Shown here: piece after piece, positions 23,932-32,713 of the stretch
Numbering within the stretch: position 1 is the first letter of the stretch
Layout of the letters: each line of letters opens with the position of its first letter
NCBI RefSeq assembly: GCF_000024105.1
Contig: NC_013171.1
Coordinates: 310,001-374,000 of the forward strand
Direction: 5' to 3'
DNA from: Anaerococcus prevotii DSM 20548
GTDB lineage: Bacteria; Bacillota; Clostridia; Tissierellales; Peptoniphilaceae
Length of the DNA: 64,000 bases
Notes under the pieces: model-generated
Databases searched by the model: none
Told to the model about the DNA's origin: nothing
Seen by the model: only the letters and a program-made list of their open reading frames with translations
Position numbers and translations under genes: made by a program

Positions 23932-25338
23932 ATGAAATGTAAAAATTGTAATAGAGAAATTGATGATAAGTCCAAGGTTTGCCCTTTTTGTGGGGAGGAA
24001 AGCCCTTCAAGAGATGGTGATGTAAGAGAAAATAGGGAAGAAGCCTTGGAAGATGTGGATGAAGATTTAGAAGAAGACTTGTCAGATGAGGAGGGCTTAG
24101 AAGACGATGATGATTACTATGACGACGAAGAAGAAATATATAAAGACATCAACGACCTTCTAGAAGAGCTAGGTCCTCCGAAGGAGAATAAGACTAAAAA
24201 GCTAATCGCCACAGGTCTCCTTGCTATCCTTGTGACTCTCGTGGCTTTTTTTGGCTTCAAAAAATACAAGGATTCCCAAATAGAAGAATTAAGTATCGAC
24301 CTAAACTATTATCTAAATATTAGTGCTGTAGGAGAAAATGGGGATGGAGGCCTAGATATCAAATATGATAAGGAAAGCTTCATAAACGACTACGAGGGAA
24401 AAATCTACGACAAAAAAAGCAAGGAGCAGGTATCAACAGCAAGATTAATAGACGAATTGGAAAAAAACACCAGCTTCGGCGTAAGTAAGGAGCATGGCTT
24501 GACTAATGGAGAGCTTGTAAATATTACAATATCCATTAACTATGACAAGGCCAAAGACTTTAATATTAAATTTACCAACCAGACAAGAGACTATAAGGTA
24601 GAAGGCCTTAAAGAAAAAGAAGCTCCAAGCCCAGATGAGACTCCTAGCGATGAAGATAAAACAGACAATCAGGATAAAGAAGAAGATAAGAAGGAAGAAG
24701 ACAAGGAAGAAAAGGACGACAAGAAGGAAAATAATCAAGGATCTGATGACAAGAAGGATAAGTTTAGCAAGTATATAAAAGATCATATAGGGGGAAGTGA
24801 ACTAACCTCAGTTACCAGCCATGAATTTATGGGTAAGGCCATAAGAAGTGGAGAGGAAATCTATGTCTATAAGATTAATAGCAAGGAGAAAGTCGGTGAT
24901 ATGACCAAGGCCTTTGACTATTATATAGGCCTAATCGATAAGGATTCTGGTATAGAGCTTATAAGAGATGGTCTTACCCACAGGAGCCTAGATGATAAGA
25001 CAGATACCTTCTATGATATATCCTACGAGGGCTTTGCCTTAGTAGATGACCTTCTAAGCTATCTAAATGATGGCAGTCTCAAAGTCGACGGCCTGACCTA
25101 CTACGACAACTTCAAGGCTAAAGAAGAGCCTGCAGGCTATTATTTCATTGATAACTATAGCTTATTTTTGGATAATGACAAAAATGTAAAACTAGAAACG
25201 GGCTCTACTGTCTATACAGGAAAGTGGTCCAAGGATAATGGAACTCTAACTCTAGATATCAAATCCTTCAGCAAGGACCCTATCAAGGCAAACATAGTAG
25301 GTGGGGAATTGGAATTTGATGCGGATTTATTTAGATAA
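23932..25338 (+). CDS. Zinc-ribbon, single-pass membrane protein with extracellular domain
   Basis: The 468-residue protein begins with a zinc ribbon (C3-x2-C6 ... C17-x2-C20), then a strongly acidic cytoplasmic linker (30-80) and one transmembrane helix (91-109). Outside lies a predicted beta-rich domain, a Lys/Glu/Asp-rich spacer (about 236-275), and a C-terminal region with two repeated-looking segments ending in a small lipocalin-like 'TGKWSKDNGTLTLDI' motif. Zinc-ribbon plus TM proteins are common in Firmicutes and are thought to be surface or stress proteins, but I cannot assign a function. ATG follows TAGGAG by a few bases. It is monocistronic, with a terminator behind it. Confidence 0.65.
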   Translation: MKCKNCNREIDDKSKVCPFCGEESPSRDGDVRENREEALEDVDEDLEEDLSDEEGLEDDDDYYDDEEEIYKDINDLLEELGPPKENKTKKLIATGLLAILVTLVAFFGFKKYKDSQIEELSIDLNYYLNISAVGENGDGGLDIKYDKESFINDYEGKIYDKKSKEQVSTARLIDELEKNTSFGVSKEHGLTNGELVNITISINYDKAKDFNIKFTNQTRDYKVEGLKEKEAPSPDETPSDEDKTDNQDKEEDKKEEDKEEKDDKKENNQGSDDKKDKFSKYIKDHIGGSELTSVTSHEFMGKAIRSGEEIYVYKINSKEKVGDMTKAFDYYIGLIDKDSGIELIRDGLTHRSLDDKTDTFYDISYEGFALVDDLLSYLNDGSLKVDGLTYYDNFKAKEEPAGYYFIDNYSLFLDNDKNVKLETGSTVYTGKWSKDNGTLTLDIKSFSKDPIKANIVGGELEFDADLFR

Positions 25339-25341
25339 GAA

Positions 25342-25366
25342 CAGACTCAATTAGAGTCTGTTTTTA
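25342..25366 (+). terminator. Terminator behind the zinc-ribbon protein gene
   Basis: Stem ACAGACTC/GAGTCTGT followed by five T. Confidence 0.85.
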
Positions 25367-25434
25367 TGTGGCTTATTTTATAAAAATTTCCCAAAATCTT
25401 TCTTACTTTGTTATAATATAGGAAAGGAGTTTTT

Positions 25435-26448
25435 ATGTATTTTTTTGTTAATGATTATAATTCGATTTGCTATCCAGAAATCCTGAATGCTCTTAAAGAA
25501 AAAATAGATGAAGCAAATATCGGTTACGGATTCGACGATCACTGTGAAAATGCTAGAGACCTAATTCGAAAAGCTCTGGGTGACTCTAGTGTAGATATTC
25601 ACTTTATCCCAGGGGGGACTTCTGCCAATATCGTTGGTTTAAGTCTTGACATGCGCCAGCAAGACTCAATCCTTGCCCTGGAAACTGGCCATATCAAGGG
25701 CCATGAGGCAGGATCAATTGAGGCGACAGGTCTTAAGGTCGAACTTTGTCATTCCGATTCAGGAAAAATAAGTCGCCATATCCTAGAAAAAGAAATTGGA
25801 AAGTTTGACACTGAATTTAGCACAAGACCCAAAAAGGTCTACATCTCAAATACCACAGAGCTTGGAGAAGTCTACACCAAGGCTGAGATTATGGATATCT
25901 ATGATTTCTGCAAGGCCAATGACATGTATCTTTTTATAGATGGAGCAAGGATTGCGGCTGCTCTCGTCAGTGAAAAGTGCGACTATAGCCTAAAGGACTT
26001 GACCTCTATGTGCGATATTTTCTATCTGGGTGGAACCAAGGCGGGATTTCCTTTTGGTGAGGCCCTAGTTATAGTAAATGATAAGCTCAAAAAAGATGCC
26101 CTAAAGCTAATCAAACAAAAGGGAGCCATGCTTGCCAAGGGTTTTATCTCTGGAATCATGTGGGAGAGGGTCTTCTGTGAAGATGACTTCTACCTAAGAG
26201 GAAGCAGAAAGGCTTATGCCATGGCTAGAAATCTTGCCAAAGGGATTGAAGCAAAGGGTTATGAGCTTACTTATCCCTTCGAGTCGAATCAGATATTTGT
26301 AAACCTGTCTGATGAGGACCTAGAAAGATGGCAAAAGATAGCCCAATTTGAAGTGATGGAGAAACTAGAAGGAACTAATATCGTAAGGCTTGTAACGACC
26401 TTTAGAACAAGTGAGAGCGATGTTAGAGGATTTTTGGAAGAGATTTGA
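25435..26448 (+). CDS. L-threonine aldolase (low-specificity, PLP-dependent)
   Basis: The 337-residue fold-type I PLP enzyme of the threonine aldolase/beta-eliminating lyase group cleaves threonine or allo-threonine into glycine and acetaldehyde. Visible residues are GGTSAN (60-65) for phosphate binding, D169 and R172 in FIDGARIA, and the PLP lysine K202 in LGGTKAG. The N-terminus (F-NDYNS-.-P.I) matches the family 'DvaSD' region, which contacts substrate. A TATAAT at 25412-25417 and GGAAAGGAG precede the ATG. The next small gene starts 2 bp after the stop. Confidence 0.9.
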   Translation: MYFFVNDYNSICYPEILNALKEKIDEANIGYGFDDHCENARDLIRKALGDSSVDIHFIPGGTSANIVGLSLDMRQQDSILALETGHIKGHEAGSIEATGLKVELCHSDSGKISRHILEKEIGKFDTEFSTRPKKVYISNTTELGEVYTKAEIMDIYDFCKANDMYLFIDGARIAAALVSEKCDYSLKDLTSMCDIFYLGGTKAGFPFGEALVIVNDKLKKDALKLIKQKGAMLAKGFISGIMWERVFCEDDFYLRGSRKAYAMARNLAKGIEAKGYELTYPFESNQIFVNLSDEDLERWQKIAQFEVMEKLEGTNIVRLVTTFRTSESDVRGFLEEI

Positions 26449-26449
26449 T

Positions 26450-26812
26450 ATGGAATATAAGAAGTTTTTAGAATATTTTGCCAAATTCTCTCTGGGAGTT
26501 TTTATCCTCGGAGGAATCTATACCATAGGAAGGCCAAAGACAAAAGCTGTCAAAGATTATAGGCTGACCGATGATTTAACCTATACAGGAGATCTCTACC
26601 AAGGAAAGTTTCAAGGAAATGGAGTCCTAAAGGCTAAGGAAGGAATCTTTAAGGGAGACTTCGATAAGGGAAGAATCGGCAAAGATGGAGTCTATATAGG
26701 CGATAACTTTTATTATATAAAAGAAAATGGCCAGGTTAAGATTAAGTTCAATGATGGAAGAATTTACAAGAAGGCAAAGGGAAAATGGGAGGAAGTAGAA
26801 GATGAGAATTAA
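26450..26812 (+). CDS. Small membrane-anchored MORN-like protein
   Basis: The 120-residue protein starts best at ATG 26450, with GGAAGAG upstream; a start at 26411 would overlap the aldolase by 38 bp. An N-terminal hydrophobic segment (about 8-28) is followed by an external domain. Its DLTYTGDLYQGKFQGNGVLKAKEGIFKGDF resembles two MORN-type repeats (YxGxxxxGxxxGxG), with a third shorter 'YIGDNFYYI' unit. MORN-like sheets often bind lipids or partner proteins. The stop overlaps the acyltransferase start (ATGAGAATTAA), so it may be an accessory of that enzyme. Function is inferred. Confidence 0.6.
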   Translation: MEYKKFLEYFAKFSLGVFILGGIYTIGRPKTKAVKDYRLTDDLTYTGDLYQGKFQGNGVLKAKEGIFKGDFDKGRIGKDGVYIGDNFYYIKENGQVKIKFNDGRIYKKAKGKWEEVEDEN

Positions 26813-28580
26813 GGGACTAGATTATCTCCGTGTTTACGGTATATCTATAATTTTAATCTACCATATATTTAAGGAAATACTTCCAGCAGGATTTTTGGGA
26901 GTAAATATCATGTTTGTCCTCTCGGGCTTTCTGGTAAGCTTTCATCTTTTGGATGAAGTCTATAGGGATGAAAAAATAGACCTTGTAGCCTATTACAAGA
27001 AGAGATTTATAAGGATTTTCCCTGGAGTCCTCTTCATGATCTTTGTAGTGAGCCTTATGGCCTTTGCTATAAATAAGGACTTTACAGTTTCTTATTTTGA
27101 CCAGTTTATAGCAAGTCTTTCCTTTACTAGCAATTATTATGAGATACTTTCTGGAGGAAGCTATGAGTCACAATTTGTCAAACACCTCTTCCTCCACACT
27201 TGGTTTCTCGCTATAGAAGTCCACTTCTATCTGCTTTGGCCCATACTTACCAACTTTATCTATAAGACGAGCAAGGGGAGCAAAAACGTAAAAAAGACCT
27301 TCTCCAATAGGTTTTTCCTAACAAGCCTAATCCTCTATATCCTAAGCCTAGGACTTACCATAGGGATGACTGCTCTTGATAAGAATAGGTCCTTTGTTTA
27401 CTTTTCTGACTTTACAAGACTATCTTCCTTCTTTATGGGAGCCTTTGTGGCTTGCTTTGTCAAAAGATTTGGCTACAGGAAGATCCCCTACAAGGAAGCA
27501 AGTATAGGAGCAGGGGTAATTATCCTAATCATGTCCTTTGCCCTATCTTACGATATGAAGGTAACCTATATACTAGGATTTTTCCTAACCGACCTTCTTA
27601 CAATTATTGCAATCCTTGCAGCTGTATCTAATGAAGATATAGAAGAAGTAAGACCAATTAAGAAAATCGCCCCATATACCTACTCGGTTTACCTCCTCCA
27701 CTGGCCAGTCTTTGTCATAATGGAAAGTGCCTTTAATAAGCCAACAGCTCTCCTTATGACCATAATAGTGACAGGAATTCTCGTGATGATAAATTATCAT
27801 ATTTTCGAGCCAGTCTTTAAGGGAGAGCCTGTTGACCTTAGGATATTAAAGATAGATCCAAGCACCAGGGTGAGGATTATAAGTCTCGTAAGTGTCGTGG
27901 TAATTTCTTTTGTAAGTGCCATAGGCCTATCCTACGCCTCAGATGATATGGTAAGTCTTGAAAAACAAATTTGGATTTCATCACTTAAACAAGACCTAGG
28001 ACAAATTGATAAGGACAAGAAGGAAGTCGACAAACAAATCTACGAGGATGAAAATCCAGACGAAATCCTAAAAGATAAAGAAGTGACTACGACAATCCTT
28101 GGCGATTCTGTGCTTTTGGGAAATAGGGAATATATAGAAGAGAAAATCCCGGGGACTTCCGTAGATGCCGAAGGAAGTAGACTTCTGGAGAAAGCTCCTG
28201 ATATAATCGAAGAATACAAGAAGGAAGGAAAGCTTGGTGAGATAGTAGTCCTATCCCTTGGGACCAATGCCGTGGAAGAGCCTGTAGAATCTCTTGAAAG
28301 AGTAATAAAGGCCCTTCCAGAAAAGACTAAGCTCGTCCTTGTATCTTGCTATGATAGCAGATATGACCAGCCTCACAGGGTAAGTAAAGCTATGAAAAAA
28401 ATCGCAGATAAATATAAATTCGTTACCTACATGCCTTGGGAAGAGGAAGCCATGAAGCATCCTGAATACTACGAGGGAACGGACGGAGTCCACTTCTACG
28501 GAATAGCAGAAGCCTACGAGGCCTACAATAAACTACTTCAAAAGGCAATACTTGAAGCAAGCAAAAAGGAAGGAAAGTAG
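26802..28580 (+). CDS. OatA-like acyltransferase (acyltransferase-3 + SGNH domain)
   Basis: The 592-residue protein has the OatA layout: about ten or eleven membrane helices of acyltransferase family 3 (residues 1-365) and an extracellular SGNH-type domain (about 420-590). Landmarks are LDYLRVYGISIILIYHIF with the catalytic-site His near residue 21, GVNIMFVLSGFLVS, and in the SGNH part TILGDSV (Ser nucleophile), LSLGTNA and DGVHFY (Asp/His). Such enzymes O-acetylate peptidoglycan, usually at MurNAc, giving lysozyme resistance. The substrate could also be another wall glycan. It is cotranscribed with the MORN-like gene. Confidence 0.87.
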   Translation: MRIKGLDYLRVYGISIILIYHIFKEILPAGFLGVNIMFVLSGFLVSFHLLDEVYRDEKIDLVAYYKKRFIRIFPGVLFMIFVVSLMAFAINKDFTVSYFDQFIASLSFTSNYYEILSGGSYESQFVKHLFLHTWFLAIEVHFYLLWPILTNFIYKTSKGSKNVKKTFSNRFFLTSLILYILSLGLTIGMTALDKNRSFVYFSDFTRLSSFFMGAFVACFVKRFGYRKIPYKEASIGAGVIILIMSFALSYDMKVTYILGFFLTDLLTIIAILAAVSNEDIEEVRPIKKIAPYTYSVYLLHWPVFVIMESAFNKPTALLMTIIVTGILVMINYHIFEPVFKGEPVDLRILKIDPSTRVRIISLVSVVVISFVSAIGLSYASDDMVSLEKQIWISSLKQDLGQIDKDKKEVDKQIYEDENPDEILKDKEVTTTILGDSVLLGNREYIEEKIPGTSVDAEGSRLLEKAPDIIEEYKKEGKLGEIVVLSLGTNAVEEPVESLERVIKALPEKTKLVLVSCYDSRYDQPHRVSKAMKKIADKYKFVTYMPWEEEAMKHPEYYEGTDGVHFYGIAEAYEAYNKLLQKAILEASKKEGK

Positions 28581-28606
28581 ATTCCTTAGAATAAATTAAT
28601 AAAAAT

Positions 28607-28662
28607 AAAGCAAATCCTTTAGCAAAAGACTTTTTAGCTCCTAATTGGATTTGCTTTTATTT
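28607..28662 (+). terminator. Terminator behind the OatA-like gene
   Basis: Stem AAAGCAAATCC/GGATTTGCTTT with a 29-nt loop, followed by TATTTTG. Confidence 0.75.
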
Positions 28663-28680
28663 TGTGAAAATTAACAAAGC

Positions 28681-28707
28681 AAAAGCCCTCTTCTAGGAGG
28701 GCTTTGG
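28681..28707. terminator. Terminator of the minus-strand NlpC/P60 gene
   Basis: Stem AAAGCCCTC/GAGGGCTTT with a 6-nt loop. Read on the minus strand it is followed by TTGCTTTGTT. Confidence 0.72.
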
Positions 28708-28744
28708 ATAAAAATACTTATCACACATTTTTATTATACTTTAA

Positions 28745-29821
28745 TTATTCGAAAATTCTCTTGATTACAAATGGATCGTTGATTGGGCTTACTATTACTC
28801 CCTGACCTGGGCTTGCTGCGTGGACCATGTTGCCCATACCATCTGCGATTCCTACGTGGTAGATATCGTAATAGCTTGATCCGAAAAATACCAAGTCTCC
28901 TGCCTTCTCTTCTCCAAATTTAACAGTTTCTCCGTATTCTGCCTGGCTTTTGGCAAGGTGAGGGAGGGCAAGGCCGAAGTTTTCGTAGGCTCTTAGGACT
29001 AGGCCAGAACAATCTATTCCATTTTCCTTGGACACTCCTCCAAATACATATGGGCTTCCCACATAGTCAAGGGCGTAGTTGTAGATACTCTTACCTATTT
29101 GAGAATCATCACTTTTTATGACTTCGCCATCATCGTCGGTAAAGTAGGTCACATAGATAACTTCATAGACTACTTCATCTTCTTGATTTTCTTCTTCGAT
29201 TTTCTCGTATTTTTCCTTAGTTTCGTTGAGCTTTTTGTAGTTTTCCTTAAGCTTATTTATATATTTCTTATCTCTTTTGGATAGGTCTAAGCTTGAAATC
29301 CTAACGAAACCAACCTGCTCGTCCATATCGACATCTTTATCTTTAAGTTTGTCATTTTCATCTATATTGATCTTTTTATTTTTAGCTTCTGCTGGATTGT
29401 AGGCGACCTTTACATAGTCGGTGCCTTCAACGAAGTCTAGGATAGTGAGCTTAGTTGGGCTAAATAAGCTATAGGGATTCTTGTTTTTGGCGTTTTTGTC
29501 TGGTGCAGTCTTTAGGTCACAGGTTTTTATTACTTTGACTTCCTTTAGCCTATAGAACCAGTCCTTTCCCACATAGGATTTTTTTCCTTCAAAATCTATA
29601 GTATACCAAAACTTATCTTCAGCCTTGATTTCATATCTCTTAAAGTCTTCTATACCTCCCAAGATTTCAGCATAGTTTGACTTTTCACTTCTTACATTTA
29701 CTCCTTCAGTCTTCTCCCTATTAAGCATTATGCTATCTGCTTGAGCTGTTTTTGGATAGGCTAAGATAAGGCCAGCTAGGATAAGACTTTTTGTTAATAA
29801 TTTCTTCTTAAAATTCACCAA
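28745..29821 (-). CDS. Secreted NlpC/P60 (C40) peptidoglycan endopeptidase with SH3-like domains
   Basis: The 358-residue protein has a signal peptide (1-28, cleavage after AQA). Two SH3b-like wall-binding regions follow (about 30-90 and 92-180), then a Lys/Glu coiled-coil linker (185-225) and a C-terminal NlpC/P60 domain. The catalytic Cys lies in GIDCSGLVLRAY, the His in IYHVGIADG, and a further His in MVHAASP. It should cut stem peptides between D-gamma-Glu and the diamino acid. An extended -10 (TGCTATAAT) lies at 29850-29858 on the minus strand. It may be involved in wall turnover, along with the OatA-like enzyme encoded convergently. Confidence 0.9.
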   Translation of the reverse strand: MVNFKKKLLTKSLILAGLILAYPKTAQADSIMLNREKTEGVNVRSEKSNYAEILGGIEDFKRYEIKAEDKFWYTIDFEGKKSYVGKDWFYRLKEVKVIKTCDLKTAPDKNAKNKNPYSLFSPTKLTILDFVEGTDYVKVAYNPAEAKNKKINIDENDKLKDKDVDMDEQVGFVRISSLDLSKRDKKYINKLKENYKKLNETKEKYEKIEEENQEDEVVYEVIYVTYFTDDDGEVIKSDDSQIGKSIYNYALDYVGSPYVFGGVSKENGIDCSGLVLRAYENFGLALPHLAKSQAEYGETVKFGEEKAGDLVFFGSSYYDIYHVGIADGMGNMVHAASPGQGVIVSPINDPFVIKRIFE

Positions 29822-29885
29822 TATTCTCCTTGCAATAATCTCTATATCTATTATAGCATAGATTGCTAATTAATTAAGGAGAAAT

Positions 29886-30476
29886 TTAGAAGTTCTCATA
29901 AAACTCATAGGCAAAATCAACTAGACCCCTAGAAAAATCATTTCTTAGATAGGCTGGGTCTAGGTGATTGATCCTAACCCTGTCAAGTCCGTCTGCGTCC
30001 TTGAAGTATTTGGCAAGGACTTTTGCCCTATCGAAGTCTTTTTCTCCTACAAATTCTCTTAGGGTCTCATCCATTATTTCATCTTCTCTGGAGTGGGCAG
30101 CAATTACTGCCTTAAGGATGGCTAAGTCAGACTCTTTCACGTCATGAGCGTAAGGGATGGACTTTTCGGCAGCCCTTTGTCCATGCTCTGTATCCCAACC
30201 GTCATTTTGCCTTTGAGTATCGTGTAGGCTTGCAGCGTTGATTAATATATAAGTATCGTCATCATCTAGCTTGTAGGCATAGGCTAGGAGGACAGAGTAA
30301 AAGACTACCCTTTCTATATGATTTCTCCCGTGAATATCTGATACAAAAAGTATATCGTAGTTTAGTTTCTCATAGGCTTCTACTAGCTTGTCATAATAAA
30401 TCGATTCCATAAAGCCTTCATAAAAATCGTATTTTCTTATCCATTCATCATTATTTAAAATATCTATAACTCTCAT
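29886..30476 (-). CDS. HD-domain phosphohydrolase-like protein
   Basis: The 196-residue soluble protein has HD-superfamily metal ligands: His53 in NHIERV, the HD pair His85-Asp86 in SLHDTQRQ, and a further His98 in DTEHGQRA. The C-terminal region 'KDADGLDRVRINHLDPAYLRND' supplies the usual last Asp. Members hydrolyse phosphate esters or nucleotides, and the substrate is not evident here. The spacing to the downstream nlpC-type gene (64 bp with its own -10) suggests separate transcription. The start is supported by AAGGAG on the minus strand. Confidence 0.8.
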   Translation of the reverse strand: MRVIDILNNDEWIRKYDFYEGFMESIYYDKLVEAYEKLNYDILFVSDIHGRNHIERVVFYSVLLAYAYKLDDDDTYILINAASLHDTQRQNDGWDTEHGQRAAEKSIPYAHDVKESDLAILKAVIAAHSREDEIMDETLREFVGEKDFDRAKVLAKYFKDADGLDRVRINHLDPAYLRNDFSRGLVDFAYEFYENF

Positions 30477-30547
30477 AATAACTCCTTTATAATATTGTAC
30501 AACATATTTTATACTTGATAAAGGGTATCATATATTAGAGGTGACTT

Positions 30548-31477
30548 ATGTTATATAATAGAGAATTAATTTGTGAGAAATTAGAAAATGCAATTGAAAA
30601 AAGTAAAGACTACATAGGAATGGGGGAGCCTGCAAGCTACATCCCAGAGCTTTTGAACGTGGACAGTGATAATTTCGCCTTCTCCTTGGTTACGACTAAC
30701 GGAGATGCCTTTAACTTCGGCGATGAGAATATAGTTTTCTCCATCCAATCCATATCAAAAATTGTAGATCTAATCATTGCCCTAACTGATAATAATCCCC
30801 AAGATGTTTACGAGAAGGTAGGCAGTGAGCCAACCAAATACGAGTTTAACTCTCTTGTCCCAATAGGAGATAGGGCGGCCAATCCCTTTATCAATGCTGG
30901 TGCCATTACTACGACTTCTATGATATTCGGAAGGGATAATGATGAGCGATTTGAAAGAATCTTAAATTTTTATCAAACAATATCTGACTTTAAGGAAAGT
31001 AAATTGATGGAAGATGTCTTCGATTCTGAGATGAAGACTACAGATAGAAACAAGGCCATAGCCTATTATCTTAAGAGTAAAAATATTTTTACAGCAAATC
31101 CCGACGAGGTCCTAGAGCTTTACATCAAGTCTTGTTCCATAAGCTCTGATATCGAAGGCCTTGCCACTATGGGAGCAGTCCTTGCCAACAAGGGTTATGC
31201 GGTCAAAAACAGGGACATGCTAGTGCCAGAATCAATCGTCCAAATCGTAGTTAGCCAAATGGCTTCATGCGGTATGTACGAAAACTCTGGCGACTATTTG
31301 ATGAATGTAGGTATCCCTTCCAAATCCGGTGTAAGCGGGGCCATAGTAGGAGTTGTCCCAGGAGTCTGCGGCCTTGCTGTCTATTCTCCAAGACTTGATA
31401 AGACCGGCAACTCCGTCAGGGGCAAGGAACTTTTTAAAATTATCTCCCAGGACTTGGGCCTAAATATTTTTGTTTAA
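30548..31477 (+). CDS. glsA: Glutaminase
   Basis: The 309-residue enzyme of the serine-dependent beta-lactamase-like glutaminase family hydrolyses L-glutamine to glutamate and ammonia. The catalytic pair is Ser68-x-x-Lys71 in QSISK. Other family blocks are NPFINAGAI near residue 115 and 'GIPSKSGVSGAIVGVVPG' near 258, which closes the active site. A GAGGTG ribosome binding site precedes the ATG. The stop codon overlaps the stop of the convergent MFS gene by 4 bp, with no terminator between them. In an amino-acid-fermenting anaerobe it would feed glutamate catabolism. Confidence 0.93.
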   Translation: MLYNRELICEKLENAIEKSKDYIGMGEPASYIPELLNVDSDNFAFSLVTTNGDAFNFGDENIVFSIQSISKIVDLIIALTDNNPQDVYEKVGSEPTKYEFNSLVPIGDRAANPFINAGAITTTSMIFGRDNDERFERILNFYQTISDFKESKLMEDVFDSEMKTTDRNKAIAYYLKSKNIFTANPDEVLELYIKSCSISSDIEGLATMGAVLANKGYAVKNRDMLVPESIVQIVVSQMASCGMYENSGDYLMNVGIPSKSGVSGAIVGVVPGVCGLAVYSPRLDKTGNSVRGKELFKIISQDLGLNIFV

Positions 31478-32628
31478 ATTATACCTCTTCTTTTAACCTT
31501 AATATATTCGTAAAAGTACACTAGAAAAAGGAAGAGATAAATCAGAGAAAATCCTAAAAAGGCCTGGGTCAAGGACTCGGTGCCGAGGATTTTGTTTATT
31601 ATAAATAGGAAGGCTGGGCTTATAAAGCCTCCTATATTACAACCTATAAAGATGAGATTGTTTATGATCCTGTTCTGACTTCCCCTGGCAAATCTCATAG
31701 CCTCTGCGAAAAGATAGGGAGATGCTATGGACTGGCTTGCTGCGCTAATCAGCATGGCGGCCATAAAGATATACATATTGCTTCCCCAGAAGGTCACGAT
31801 TATATTAGCTAGGATATAGTTAATCAGAGCAAAAAGTATGGTCTTTTCCCTTAAGGCTCTGTTGATATAGCCAAAGGAAAAGCCTGCGGCCATCCCAGAT
31901 AGGGGAATTATTATCATATAGGCATTGATATTGGCATCCATTCCCTTTTGAAGGGTCGCTATGGTTGGAAATCTTATGCTAAGAGATGTTATATTCATAA
32001 TCATAACCCCTGCAAAGAAAATATAGAAGATGACTTGTTTGTTGATGAAAAATCTCCCCTTCCTTTCCTCTGGCCTAATATCTTCGACGTATTTGCTAAA
32101 GAAAAGAAATACGAAGATTGAAAAAGTATAGCAGAGAAAGGCTAGGGGCCATTTTATTTTGATTAAAAACCCTGCGATCAAAAGCAGAGCCATCTGGCCA
32201 ATATATTCCATAGAGCTTCTCATCCCATGGAGGAAGGCGGCCTTTTCTCCTGTAAAAAGTGCACTAATATAGTTTGCCGAATGCCCATTAAAAAGCCCCA
32301 TCCCAAAGCCCAGGATGATTCGGGATAGGAGGATGGTCTGGTAAGATGTATGAATTATGGGTATGATACCACTTATAAATACCAGGATTGTACCAAGTTG
32401 GACGCATTTTTTCATGCCTATAAGGCGAGTGATAGATTCGCTTAGGGCGATGGAAATAATTGTGGCGATTGATGATAGGGTTATTACAAATTCGGAAGCC
32501 TGTCTTGTCAGGGCAAATTCTTTTTGCATAAAAACAAGGATGCCGGAAATAGCAGAATTTCCAGCAGTGATTAGGGCCATCGACAGGATGGCTGCTTCTC
32601 TTAATTTATTTTTTCTTAAAGCTTTCAT
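31474..32628 (-). CDS. MFS transporter
   Basis: The 384-residue major facilitator protein has about twelve membrane helices. The loop 2-3 motif is degenerate (SITRLIGMKKCVQLG, compare GxLaDrxGrrxxl). 'LSRIILGFGMGLFNGHSANYISALF' in TM4-5 resembles drug or sugar efflux carriers. Substrate unknown. It converges on glsA with a 4-bp overlap of the coding ends, so read-through transcription would produce antisense RNA over glsA. The start ATG lies behind AGAGG on the minus strand. Confidence 0.85.
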   Translation of the reverse strand: MKALRKNKLREAAILSMALITAGNSAISGILVFMQKEFALTRQASEFVITLSSIATIISIALSESITRLIGMKKCVQLGTILVFISGIIPIIHTSYQTILLSRIILGFGMGLFNGHSANYISALFTGEKAAFLHGMRSSMEYIGQMALLLIAGFLIKIKWPLAFLCYTFSIFVFLFFSKYVEDIRPEERKGRFFINKQVIFYIFFAGVMIMNITSLSIRFPTIATLQKGMDANINAYMIIIPLSGMAAGFSFGYINRALREKTILFALINYILANIIVTFWGSNMYIFMAAMLISAASQSIASPYLFAEAMRFARGSQNRIINNLIFIGCNIGGFISPAFLFIINKILGTESLTQAFLGFSLIYLFLFLVYFYEYIKVKRRGII

Positions 32629-32713
32629 TTAAACCTCTTCTAAAATCAAGGAATATCCTCGACTTTGTATATATTTTTAAGATATAATATCTATTATAAC
32701 AGAAGGAGATGAA

